Shown here piece by piece: positions 44,304 through 52,697 of a DNA stretch of 64,000 bases. Under the pieces are notes generated by a model. The model did no database searches and was not told the DNA's origin. It worked only from the letters and a program-made list of their open reading frames with translations. The position numbers and the translations under genes are program-made. Source of the stretch: Salinirubrum litoreum (GTDB lineage Archaea; Halobacteriota; Halobacteria; Halobacteriales; Haloferacaceae). The stretch lies in the NCBI RefSeq assembly GCF_020567425.1, contig NZ_JAJCVJ010000001.1, positions 682,001 through 746,000 on the forward strand. The letters are read 5' to 3'. Within the stretch, counting starts at the first letter, position 1; every line of letters begins with the position of its first letter.

Positions 44304-46061
44304 GTGCCGTCCTCCGACCCCCGCAACCGACTCCACGCCGCCCTCTTGGGACACCCCGGTCGGAGTCTCGCCGCGATCACCCTCCTCGCGCTCGTCCTCC
44401 GACTCTGGAGTCTCGGCGCGCGCACCATCCACTGGGACGAGGCCCGCGTCGCCTACTGGACCGTGCGCTACCTCGACTCGGGCGTCTTCTTCTACCGGCC
44501 CATCGTCCACGGACCCTTCCTCCAGATCGTCAATCGCCACGTGTTCGCCCTGCTCGGCCCCACCGACGCCAAGACTCGCCTCGTCGTCGCACTGCTCGGT
44601 GGGGTGCTCCCGGCGAGCGTCTGGCTCCTCCGGGCGCACCTCGACGACGCCGAACTGCTCGCAGTCGCCACGGTTCTCGCGGTCGACCCACTCCTGCTGT
44701 ACTTCTCGCGGTTCTCCAGAGCCGACGTGCCACTGGCCGTCTTCGCGTTCGTCGCGTTCGCCTTCGCAGTTCGGGCGTACGACACCGGCCGCGTCCGGTA
44801 CCTGCTCGCGGCCGGTCTGGCGGCCGGCCTCGCGACCACGACGAAGGAGAACGTCCTCGTCTACCTCGCCTGCGGTCTCGGTGCCTGCGTGCTCGCGGTC
44901 GGAACGCGGGTGCTCTCGCGCCACACAGCGGACGGGACCGCACTCGGCACCGCACTCGGCGAGACCACAGAGACGATTTCCGGGCGACTCCGGCCGCTCC
45001 TCCCCGGCGTGGGTCCCGCACTCCTGCTCGCACTCGTCCCGATTCTGGTCTTCTACACCCCGCGCGGGGTCGGCGAACCCGCGTTCGGCGCGCTCCTCGG
45101 CGAGCCGACGCTCCTGCCCGCCGCGGTCGGACAGGCGACGCTCGGCACGTGGGAGACCTTCGTCGGCGGTATCTGGGCCGACTCCGCGACGCGGGATCAC
45201 CCGTATCTCCCCTATTTACTCCACTTCGTCGGCATCCTCGCGGTCGGGAGTGCCGTGTCGTACACTCTCGCGGTCGGCGGGACGGTTCGAGAACTATGGC
45301 GGGGAGTTCGGCACCGCAGTTCGTCTGCGGTGTCGGCGAGTCCAGCACCACGCGGCTTGGTCGTCGGCACGGCCGGGTGGGGGTTCGTCAGCGTCCTCGG
45401 CTACCCCCTGGGGACCGACGTCATGGCCCCGTGGCTCGGCGTCCACGTGATCGTCCCGCTGGCAGTCCCGGCCGGTGTGGGTCTGGTCGCGCTCCTCCGG
45501 TGGGGGAGCGAGCGCCTCCGGCAGGGTGACCGCGCGACGGCCGGGGCAGTCCTGCTCGTCTGTCTCCTGCTCGGGTCGCAGGTCGCGTTCGTCGCGTACA
45601 CGACCAGCTACACGACGCCGACGCCGCGCGTGAACGCCATGGCGCAGGGTGCCCAACCCGGCGACGACCTTGACCCACTCGTCGCCGACATCGAAGCCAC
45701 CGCGGGGTACGATCCGGGGGTGCTCTACTACGGCGAGCGCTTCTTCCTCCCGAACGAGTCGGTCGCCGACCGACCGCCGCGACCCGACGCCGACGCCCCG
45801 TGGCTCGGCTTCTGGTTACGACGACTCCCGATGGCGTGGTACGCGGAACGCGCCGGCGTCGAGACGGACTACGTCTGGAAGGCTCCCGAGTTCCGGGACC
45901 GCGAGAGCTATCCGCCGGTGGTGATCGCCCCCGCCGAGGAGGCAGACGTCGTTCGCCGGACGCTCCCCGACTACCGGTCGGCGACGTACGACACCGCGCT
46001 GTACGGGAACCGTGTCGTCGTGTTCACCGACGAACCGCGGCTGAACACGACTGTGAACTGA
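44304..46061 (+). CDS. Agl23-like membrane protein (TIGR03663), copy 2
   Basis: The 585-residue paralogue of the protein at 33328 starts with GTG and a short hydrophilic N-terminus, then TIHWDEARVAYWTVRYLDSG and FYRPIVHGPFLQIVNRHVF, matching copy 1 block by block. The C-terminal outer domain has GVLYYGERFFLPNE and LPMAWYAERAG. It lacks the Asp/Ser-rich N-terminal extension of copy 1 and has a shorter cytoplasmic loop. Two such proteins in one neighbourhood suggest separate glycosylation pathways or substrates (inference). Both probably span the membrane about 12 times. Confidence 0.88.
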   Translation: MPSSDPRNRLHAALLGHPGRSLAAITLLALVLRLWSLGARTIHWDEARVAYWTVRYLDSGVFFYRPIVHGPFLQIVNRHVFALLGPTDAKTRLVVALLGGVLPASVWLLRAHLDDAELLAVATVLAVDPLLLYFSRFSRADVPLAVFAFVAFAFAVRAYDTGRVRYLLAAGLAAGLATTTKENVLVYLACGLGACVLAVGTRVLSRHTADGTALGTALGETTETISGRLRPLLPGVGPALLLALVPILVFYTPRGVGEPAFGALLGEPTLLPAAVGQATLGTWETFVGGIWADSATRDHPYLPYLLHFVGILAVGSAVSYTLAVGGTVRELWRGVRHRSSSAVSASPAPRGLVVGTAGWGFVSVLGYPLGTDVMAPWLGVHVIVPLAVPAGVGLVALLRWGSERLRQGDRATAGAVLLVCLLLGSQVAFVAYTTSYTTPTPRVNAMAQGAQPGDDLDPLVADIEATAGYDPGVLYYGERFFLPNESVADRPPRPDADAPWLGFWLRRLPMAWYAERAGVETDYVWKAPEFRDRESYPPVVIAPAEEADVVRRTLPDYRSATYDTALYGNRVVVFTDEPRLNTTVN

Positions 46062-46215
46062 GCCGGGTCGAGTGGACGTGTCTCGAGAGCGTGGCAGTGT
46101 CGTGGCGAGGAGAGCGTGTTCGGATCGGTGCAGTCCCCGTCTTTCGACGCTACTGCGAGTGAAGTAGGCACGGCCTTCGACGGTGTTAAGCGTCTGTGGT
46201 CGGTACGTTTGTGGG

Positions 46216-47568
46216 ATGAGTAGCCCGGCCATCGACGTGGTGGAGTTCCTGCTGACGGCACACGTCTACACGAACGAGCGGGACTTAGACGAGAACGACC
46301 TACCGCCCCGGTACCGACAGGTGTTCTGGTCGGACGGGCAGATCGAACGACCACTGACGACGACCGAGACGACGGCGCGGAAGGCGACCGGCGTCGAACA
46401 CCCGTGGGACGCCATCTCCGATCTCCTCTTCACCCAGCACGAGGAGTTCTCGGGCAAACTCTCGCTGACCCAACCGGAGATGGCCGAGGAGTGGCTGGCA
46501 GACCGGATCGACGAAGAACAGATCGCGACGAACCCGACGCTGGCACACGTCTACGAGGACTACACCGGGATCGACGTGAGCCACGAGGAGGCCCGCGAGC
46601 AGAACCGCCCGATCCAAGCCGACCGCGTCTGGATCGACTCCCTGCTGGAGGAGTACTTCGACGAGGACGAGGACGGCGAGATGCTGGACCTCGTGAACGT
46701 CCTCGCGCCCGAGGAGATCGAGATGACACTCGACGACCTCGTGTTGACGACCGATCAGGAGGGCGAGATCCAGAAGATCGTGAAGGCCATCGAGCACCGC
46801 GACTACCTCGCGGACATCGGCCTGCGCGAGATCGGAAAACTGCTGTTCGTCGGGCCGCCGGGGACCGGCAAGACGACCATCTCGCGGGGGCTGGCCCACG
46901 AACTCGGCCTCCCGTTCGTCGAGGTGAAACTGTCGATGATCACGAGTCAGTACCTCGGCGAGACGGCCAAGAACGTCGAGAAGACGTTCGAGGTCGCCAA
47001 GCGACTCTCGCCGTGTATCCTCTTCATCGACGAGTTCGACTCGGTGGCGAAGACGCGCCGGTCGGACGAACACGCCGCCCTCAAGCGGGCGGTGAACACC
47101 CTCCTGAAGTCCATCGACGACATCTCGCTGATCCGGGACGACGTGCTCCTGATCGGGGCGACGAACCACCCGGACCAGTTGGACGCGGCGGCGTGGCGGC
47201 GCTTCGACGAGATCGTCAACTTCCCGAAACCGGACGAGCAGATGCGCGCGGACATCCTCCGGGTCATCACCCGCCGGATGGACATCGCCGAGTTCGACCC
47301 CGAGTCGGTCGCGGCGAAGACCAGCGGCCTGACCGGGAGTGACCTCCGGATGGTCCTGCGGGAGGCGGTACTGGAGGCGCTGATGGAGGAGCGCACGACG
47401 CTCACCCAGGAGGACATCATGGACGCCGTCGCCGACTTCGAGGAGCGCGACAACCTGAAGAACATGGACATGATCGACGGCGACTCGGACGCGCTGGTGG
47501 CCGGTGACGGCGGGCAGGACGACGGCCACGCACACGATCACGACGACGGACACACGCACGACCACTGA
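46216..47568 (+). CDS. AAA ATPase with histidine-rich tail
   Basis: The 450-residue protein has one AAA module: Walker A GPPGTGKT (213-220), Walker B CILFIDEFDS, a sensor-like LIGATNHPDQLD and the C-terminal SGLTGSDLRMVLREAVLEAL. The N-terminal 190 residues are not like CDC48 N-domains and are not recognised; they include acidic loops (YFDEDEDGEMLDL). The last 16 residues, DDGHAHDHDDGHTHDH, hold seven or so histidines alternating with aspartate, a likely metal-binding tail. Next is an MBL hydrolase starting two bases after the stop, with a gagg element before its ATG, so the pair is an operon. Confidence 0.88.
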   Translation: MSSPAIDVVEFLLTAHVYTNERDLDENDLPPRYRQVFWSDGQIERPLTTTETTARKATGVEHPWDAISDLLFTQHEEFSGKLSLTQPEMAEEWLADRIDEEQIATNPTLAHVYEDYTGIDVSHEEAREQNRPIQADRVWIDSLLEEYFDEDEDGEMLDLVNVLAPEEIEMTLDDLVLTTDQEGEIQKIVKAIEHRDYLADIGLREIGKLLFVGPPGTGKTTISRGLAHELGLPFVEVKLSMITSQYLGETAKNVEKTFEVAKRLSPCILFIDEFDSVAKTRRSDEHAALKRAVNTLLKSIDDISLIRDDVLLIGATNHPDQLDAAAWRRFDEIVNFPKPDEQMRADILRVITRRMDIAEFDPESVAAKTSGLTGSDLRMVLREAVLEALMEERTTLTQEDIMDAVADFEERDNLKNMDMIDGDSDALVAGDGGQDDGHAHDHDDGHTHDH

Positions 47569-47570
47569 GG

Positions 47571-48395
47571 ATGCGTGTCACCCTGCTCGGCACCGGCGAC
47601 ACCACGGGGACGCCGACGGTCGGCTGTGACTGTGAGACCTGTATCGAGGCCCGCGAACGCGGCGTCGAGCGCACCCGTTTTTCGGTTCACGTCGAGAACG
47701 AGGCGACCGGCGAGTCGCTGCTGATCGACGCCAGCCCGGACTTCCGCCACCAGTTTCTCCGCGAGGGCGTCCCGCTGCCGGACGCGGTCGTGATCAGCCA
47801 CATCCACTTCGATCACCTCGACGGCCTCGGCAACGCCTACCGCCTGTTCGACGACCTGCCGGTCCACGCGCCGAGCGAGGTGGACCCCGTCACGGAGGAG
47901 AGCGTCGCGGACACCATCCGGCGGAAGTACGACTACCTCGACCGGATCACGGTCCACGACGAGGCTCCCTTCGAGCCGTTTCGTGCGGCGGGGCTGGACG
48001 TGACACTCGTGCCGGTGGACCACCCGCCACTGCTCTGTTACGGCCTGCGGATCGAGGACCCCGAGACCGGCGGGACGCTCTCGCTGTCGGGCGACACGAG
48101 TTACAACGTCTCCGACGAATCCCTACGCGTGCTGGCAGACCCGGACCTGTTTCTCGCGGACGCCATCGTCCCGGCGAGTCTCTGTGAACACCACCCGCTC
48201 GGCGGGCGGCACCACGACGCCGACGGCGTGCCGCAGACGTTCGGCACGAAGCACATGACCCGCGAGGGGGCGCTGGCGATGGCCGAGGGGATCGGTGCCG
48301 ACGAGACGCGGTTGGTTCACACTGCGCACTTCTACCCGGCCGACGAGGCGTTCGCGGAACCGCTGGCCGTCGACGGCGAAGTGTACGAGTTGTGA
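47571..48395 (+). CDS. MBL-fold hydrolase (PhnP-like)
   Basis: The 274-residue protein begins RVTLLGTGDTTGTPTVGCDC and has a CDCETC zinc-type cluster, SHIHFDHLDGLGNAYRLF, GDTSYN and HTAHFYPA, the layout of PhnP-type phosphodiesterases of the metallo-beta-lactamase fold. In bacteria PhnP hydrolyses a cyclic ribose phosphate in phosphonate breakdown; no phosphonate genes are here, and tRNase Z-like functions remain possible. The start codon is preceded by gagg overlapping the AAA stop (tgaggatg), a Shine-Dalgarno-like coupling. Confidence 0.88.
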   Translation: MRVTLLGTGDTTGTPTVGCDCETCIEARERGVERTRFSVHVENEATGESLLIDASPDFRHQFLREGVPLPDAVVISHIHFDHLDGLGNAYRLFDDLPVHAPSEVDPVTEESVADTIRRKYDYLDRITVHDEAPFEPFRAAGLDVTLVPVDHPPLLCYGLRIEDPETGGTLSLSGDTSYNVSDESLRVLADPDLFLADAIVPASLCEHHPLGGRHHDADGVPQTFGTKHMTREGALAMAEGIGADETRLVHTAHFYPADEAFAEPLAVDGEVYEL

Positions 48396-48560
48396 AATCG
48401 TCGGGGAGTCACCGAGCGACCCGACCGGGTGTCGCAGGTGGCGAGAGCCACGCACGGGGTGGGTCCGGTCGGGGACGCTGGACACCGCTGGTACGTCGTC
48501 CACGGCCGTGAGGCTGGACACGCCTGTTAGCCGCGTCCGGTCGTGGCGATTCGCAGATAG

Positions 48561-48567
48561 CTTTTAT
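48561..48567 (+). promoter_or_regulatory. TATA element of the CPBP gene
   Basis: cttttat lies about 35 bases before the ATG at 48602. Confidence 0.5.
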
Positions 48568-48601
48568 CCGTCTCACCGCGTACGAGGTCGGCGATACTAC
48601 C

Positions 48602-49437
48602 ATGAGTAACACTTCTCCGGCGTCGGAAGACCGTGATGTCGGCCCCGTGGGTATCGGTGCCTTCCTCCTCTTGACGTTCGCGTGGTCGTGGGGCTTCTGG
48701 GTCCCCGACGTCCTCGTCGAGGTGGGTGTCGTCGAGAGCGTTCCGGCTCTCCCGAACCTCGGTGCCTTCGGCCCGACGGTCGCCGCCGTCCTCCTCGTCG
48801 CGTACGCCGGTGGCCTGACGGGCGTGCGACGACTCCTCGGGCGGGCGATTCGGCTCGACTACCCTCGGCGGTGGGTTCTGGTCGCGCTGTCGGTCCCGCC
48901 GGCAATCGTCGGCGTCGCACTCGCGGTCGCCGTCGCCACCGGCACGACGCCAGTGTTCCCCTGGTCGGGCCAGCCGATAATCCTCCTCGTCGCCTTCGGC
49001 TGGATTCTCTTTCTGGGCGGGCCTGTCCAGGAGGAATTCGGCTGGCGTGGGTACCTCCTCGACCCACTCCAGACACGACTCACCCCGCTCGGTGGAGGCA
49101 TCGCCGTGGGACTCGTCTGGGCGGTCTGGCACCTCCCGCTGTTCTACATCCCGAGCGAGACGATCTACTACGACAGTCCGTTCCTCGGGTTCGCCGTCTC
49201 CATCACCCTGCTGTCGGTGCTCATGACGTGGGTGTACAACAGCACGGACGGAAGCCTCCTCCCGGTCCTCTTGATGCACACCCGTGGAACTGGGCGCAGG
49301 GGATGTTCCCCGTCCTCGAGTCCGACCCCGCGAGTCTCGCGATGGTCGGTGTCCTCGCGGTCGTCACCGTCGCCGTGGTGTTATACTCGGGGCGGACGCG
49401 CCTGGGGAAATTCGGAGGGGACGTCCGACCGAACTGA
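48602..49437 (+). pseudogene. CPBP intramembrane protease, frameshifted in the third motif
   Basis: The gene encodes a CPBP (Abi/Rce1-type) membrane protease with about seven helices. The first motif is EEFGWR (144-149), the second WAVWHLPLF with His177. The third motif, H-x3-N, is broken: after LLMHT (223-227) the frame turns Arg/Ser-rich, while the next frame resumes at once with WNWAQGMFPVL and continues to a TGA at 49437. Loss of one base near 49282-49284 explains this; restoring it gives HT.WNW. The frame in use would run to 49459. It may be a sequencing error, recent pseudogene or phase variant. Confidence 0.82.
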
Positions 49438-49607
49438 ACCACTCTCCGCTCGGATGTGAACGCTCGACGGGCACGACGACCCGCGACGGTCGGCCGACTG
49501 GGACGCACTCCTGCCGACCGATAGTAGCAAGACGGCGTCAGTCCGGCCGACCGGGAGTAGCCCGGCGCTGGCACTCCGACCAGACCGCAGAGGGCGACGA
49601 GAGCGTG

Positions 49608-50024
49608 TCAGTCCCCGTCCGAGACCGGGTCGAACCGGAAGCCGTCCCAGTCTTGACTCGCCGGTTCGCGGATGCCGGCCTCCGGGTCTCGAAGCTCCGA
49701 ACAGTACACGGGCCGGACCTCGTCACCGATCTCCACCGCGTCGGTCGTCGCCTGGCCGATGGCGCGCACCGGTTCGCCGTCCACGTCGAACTCCACGATG
49801 GCCAGCGTGTTCGGTTGCCGGACGCCCGGTGGCGTCGCGGTGCTCGTCGTCCACGTCACCACCTCGGCGGTGTACTCGGAGAGGTCGACCGTGCCGACCT
49901 GGTCGCCGCCGTCCGGACCCAGCGGGTGCGGCGGGTAGGTGATGCTCCCGTCGGCGTAGCGGGCCGCCTCCATGATCGGTGCGTCGTCGGTCTCCGCGTT
50001 CGTCTCGGTAGTCTCGTCTGTCAT
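49608..50024 (-). CDS. Thiolase-associated OB-fold (DUF35-like) protein
   Basis: The 138-residue protein is of the DUF35/OB-fold group that binds the thiolase or HMG-CoA synthase in archaea and helps pass substrate. It has ITYPPHPLGPDGG, DLSEYTAEVVTWTTSTATPP and FDVDGEPVRAIGQATTD. The N-terminal zinc-ribbon cysteines usual for DUF35 are absent; only one cysteine (PVYCSEL) remains. The start overlaps the thiolase stop by four bases. This coupling supports a complex. Confidence 0.85.
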   Translation of the reverse strand: MTDETTETNAETDDAPIMEAARYADGSITYPPHPLGPDGGDQVGTVDLSEYTAEVVTWTTSTATPPGVRQPNTLAIVEFDVDGEPVRAIGQATTDAVEIGDEVRPVYCSELRDPEAGIREPASQDWDGFRFDPVSDGD

Positions 50025-51175
50025 CGTCCCGCCTCCAGAATCGTGGTCGTGACACAGTTCCCGAAGCCGCCGACGTTACACGCGAGGCCCACGTCCGCCT
50101 CGACCTGTCGCGGCCCGGCCTCACCGAGTACCTGCTTGTACACCTCGTACATCTGTGCGACGCCCGACGCGCCGAGGGGGTGGCCCTTCGACTTCAGGCC
50201 GCCCGAGGTGTTGATCGGTAACTCGCCGTCGCGGTCCGTGACGCCCGCCTCGACCGCTTTCCAGCCCTCGCCCTTCTCGAAGAAGCCGAGGTCCTCCGAC
50301 TGGAGGAACTCCAGGATGGTGAACATGTCGTGGAGTTCCGCCACGTCCACGTCGTCCGGGTCGCGGTCGGCCATCTCGTAGGCGATCTCCGAGGACTCGA
50401 CGACCCCGCGCATGGTCGTCGGGTCGGCGCGTTCGTGGACGACGTGGGTGTCCGTCGCGCCGCCGATCCCCGAGACGACGGCGTAGTCGTCGGTGTACTC
50501 CCGGGCGACCGACTCCGGGCAGAAGAGCAGCGCCGCCGAGCCGTCGGTGATCGGACAGAAGTCGTACAGCCGGAGGGGGTCGGCGACGACCGGCGACTCC
50601 AGGACGGTCTCTAAGTCGACCTCCTTCCGGAACTGCGCGTGGGGGTTGTCCACACCGTTCCGGTGGTTCTTCACGGCGACCTTCCCGAGACTCTCGCGTG
50701 GGGCGTCGTAGCTGTCGAGGTAGAGCCGCGCCGTCAACCCCGCGAACGAGGGGAGCGTGATCCCGTGTTTGTACTCCACCGGATGGGTCAGCGAGGCGAT
50801 CACGTCGGTCGCCTCGGCGGTACTCCGGTGGGTCATCTTCTCCCCGCCGACGAGCAGGGTCATGTCGCTCGCGCCGGAGGCGACCGACTGCCACGCGGCG
50901 TAGGTGCCCGCCCCGCCGGAGGAAGAGGTCTGGTCGATGCGAGCGGTGTACGCCGGCATCGCCGCCAGGTCGTGCGCCAGGGCGTTCGGCACGCCGGTCT
51001 GGCCCTCGAACTCGCCGCTGGCCATGTTCGAGACGTACAGATGCTCCACTGCGTCGGGTGACACGTCGGCGTCCGCGAGACAGGCCTCGCCGGCCTCCGC
51101 CAGCAACTCGCGGATCCAACCGTCCCGGTCCCCGAACCGGGTCATCGACGCGCCGATGATCGCTACGCGGTCCAT
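50021..51175 (-). CDS. Thiolase-family protein with serine at the nucleophile position
   Basis: The 384-residue protein belongs to the SCP2-type thiolases. The C-terminal residues are typical: GGLKSKGHPLGASG with the catalytic histidine and NVGGFGNCVTTT with a cysteine. In the first motif, usual E-x2-C-x-S-G, the sequence is DQTSSSGG, so Ser84 takes the place of the nucleophilic cysteine. From memory, this is shared by the haloarchaeal group. It may be a thiolase working through serine, or a different acyl-CoA enzyme or scaffold. The promoter contains ggtttaaacc (51198-51207) about 25 bases upstream. Confidence 0.88.
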   Translation of the reverse strand: MDRVAIIGASMTRFGDRDGWIRELLAEAGEACLADADVSPDAVEHLYVSNMASGEFEGQTGVPNALAHDLAAMPAYTARIDQTSSSGGAGTYAAWQSVASGASDMTLLVGGEKMTHRSTAEATDVIASLTHPVEYKHGITLPSFAGLTARLYLDSYDAPRESLGKVAVKNHRNGVDNPHAQFRKEVDLETVLESPVVADPLRLYDFCPITDGSAALLFCPESVAREYTDDYAVVSGIGGATDTHVVHERADPTTMRGVVESSEIAYEMADRDPDDVDVAELHDMFTILEFLQSEDLGFFEKGEGWKAVEAGVTDRDGELPINTSGGLKSKGHPLGASGVAQMYEVYKQVLGEAGPRQVEADVGLACNVGGFGNCVTTTILEAGR

Positions 51176-51197
51176 ACGACACGTTGCTCCCTCGCCC

Positions 51198-51207
51198 GGT
51201 TTAAACC
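51198..51207 (-). promoter_or_regulatory. Palindromic TATA element of the thiolase gene
   Basis: ggtttaaacc is a perfect 10-base palindrome whose centre is about 28 bases before the ATG at 51175. Confidence 0.55.
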
Positions 51208-51335
51208 CGACTCATCCGGTCGGCACGATGCTGGCCGACGCCCCGTGGTCGCTCTCACCACCCGCCGGATCGTCTCTCCCCACCGACAGATTCGGTCCCG
51301 AACAACTCGGCTTCGATTTATTCGAGTGCCAGAAG

Positions 51336-51344
51336 AAATATAAT
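51336..51344 (+). promoter_or_regulatory. TATA element of the Tat-exported hydrolase
   Basis: aaatataat lies 27-35 bases before the ATG at 51371, preceded by another AT-rich word (gatttatt, 51315-51322). Confidence 0.6.
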
Positions 51345-51370
51345 CGGCTACCCACGACGAGAGAAACGCG

Positions 51371-52297
51371 ATGAACGATAATGAAGGTCACGCAGGGCGG
51401 GCGAACAGGAACGTATCGAGACGGACACTCCTCGGATCGACGGCGGTCGGGGTCGCCGGAGTCGCCGGACTCGCCGGCTTCTCCGGGACGGCGTCGGCGA
51501 TCACGAAGGGCGACGGCGACGACGACGGGCCACCGCCGGAGAACTTCCCGCACGTCACGACGCGGGACCACTTCGAGATCGGCTGGTTCGGCGACGTGGA
51601 TCTGACCGGCGGCAACACCGACACCAACTACAGCACGAAGAACGGCATTCCGGGACTCGACGGCACGTCGCCCGACGAGATCGCCATGCACGTCCACGGG
51701 TGGCTCTCGGACGTGGACTCCGCGCTGATCTCGTTCGAGCAGTCGAGACAGGCCCTGCGGAACAACGGCTACGACAGGCCGGTCGTCGGCTTCTCGTGGG
51801 ACGCGGACACCGGCGTCGACAACTGGTGGCCCGCGACCGAGATCGCCGAGCGCAACGGCTACAAACTCGCACAGTTCCTCTTCGACTACACGGAGGCGAC
51901 CGGCGGCACCTCGCTCCGACTGCTCGCGCACTCGCTGGGCGCACGAGTCGTGCTCTCGGCGGTCCGGACGCTGAACTACAACGGCTACACGGACGTCGTC
52001 AGTTCCGTCTCGCTACTGGGCGGTGCGGCCGACAACGACGCGGTGTCGCTGAGCGGGACCTACGGCGACGACCTCGAAGCGGCAGTCGGGTCGGTGGACA
52101 ACTTCTGGAAGGCCGACGACAGCGTGCTGAACTACGCCTACTCGACGGCGGAGTTCGACTCGGCGGTCGGCGAAGAAGGGTGCGAGGGCACCCCGCCGAA
52201 CAACTATCAGGACCACAACGTGGACTTCGTGCCGGACCACTACTCCTACTACGAACCGAACGAAGGCTGTATGAGCGAGGTCGTCGCCGAGTTCTGA
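51371..52297 (+). CDS. Tat-exported alpha/beta-hydrolase-like protein
   Basis: The 308-residue protein has a Tat signal (NVSRRTLLGSTAVG... ending near ASA, about 45) without a lipobox, so it is probably released outside the cell. The mature part has an alpha/beta-hydrolase pattern: EIAMHVHGWLSD, the nucleophile turn LLAHSLGARVV, and a histidine candidate near QDHNVDFVPDHYSYY. It resembles the DUF726/lipase-like group. Gln/Asn/Asp-rich surface loops match a salt-adapted extracellular enzyme. Substrate unknown. It has its own promoter. Confidence 0.82.
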   Translation: MNDNEGHAGRANRNVSRRTLLGSTAVGVAGVAGLAGFSGTASAITKGDGDDDGPPPENFPHVTTRDHFEIGWFGDVDLTGGNTDTNYSTKNGIPGLDGTSPDEIAMHVHGWLSDVDSALISFEQSRQALRNNGYDRPVVGFSWDADTGVDNWWPATEIAERNGYKLAQFLFDYTEATGGTSLRLLAHSLGARVVLSAVRTLNYNGYTDVVSSVSLLGGAADNDAVSLSGTYGDDLEAAVGSVDNFWKADDSVLNYAYSTAEFDSAVGEEGCEGTPPNNYQDHNVDFVPDHYSYYEPNEGCMSEVVAEF

Positions 52298-52697
52298 CTC
52301 CCCTCACGTCTGCGACGCGGACACCGGCGAGTGAACGGTTAAGCCACCACGCGTCGTAGGTGAACTGCGTCAGTTGTGCAGTCCAGTCGGTCGTGAGACG
52401 TGTCGTGCTAGACGCATCACCCGCGCGGTGGTCACGAGGTGGGCGACGGCGAGCGACGTGCTGGGAGGGCCGTCGTCTTCGCCCGCCCGCCCCGCGACGA
52501 CCGTGACCGGTGACGAGGGGGCGACCGGGCGGGGTCCGGGCATCGGGCGCGGTGGGATTCCCCGAGTTCGGCTCAGGGTCGGGGGGCACCGAGCACCACG
52601 ACGAGGACGGGGGAGCCGTGACGAGGGACACGGTCCTCGTCGTTCGACGCGTCAGCATCCGAGCCCGGAGTCTATCCCGGGACGACCCGGTCGAGAG
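52298..52697. other. Convergent intergenic region with a nested hairpin
   Basis: Between the hydrolase (plus) and the archaetidylserine synthase (minus). No frame has haloarchaeal protein character. A nested inverted repeat at 52598-52643 is listed separately. The word acggttaag near 52337 is TATA-like, but nothing follows it that looks like a gene. Confidence 0.55.
52598..52643. terminator. Nested 11-pair hairpin between convergent genes
   Basis: Bases 52598-52608 (acgacgaggac) are exactly complementary to 52633-52643, and 52617-52620 pairs with 52629-52632 inside. It lies 55-100 bases after the stop of the synthase. It could be a shared 3' structure that protects or ends both messages. Confidence 0.4.
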
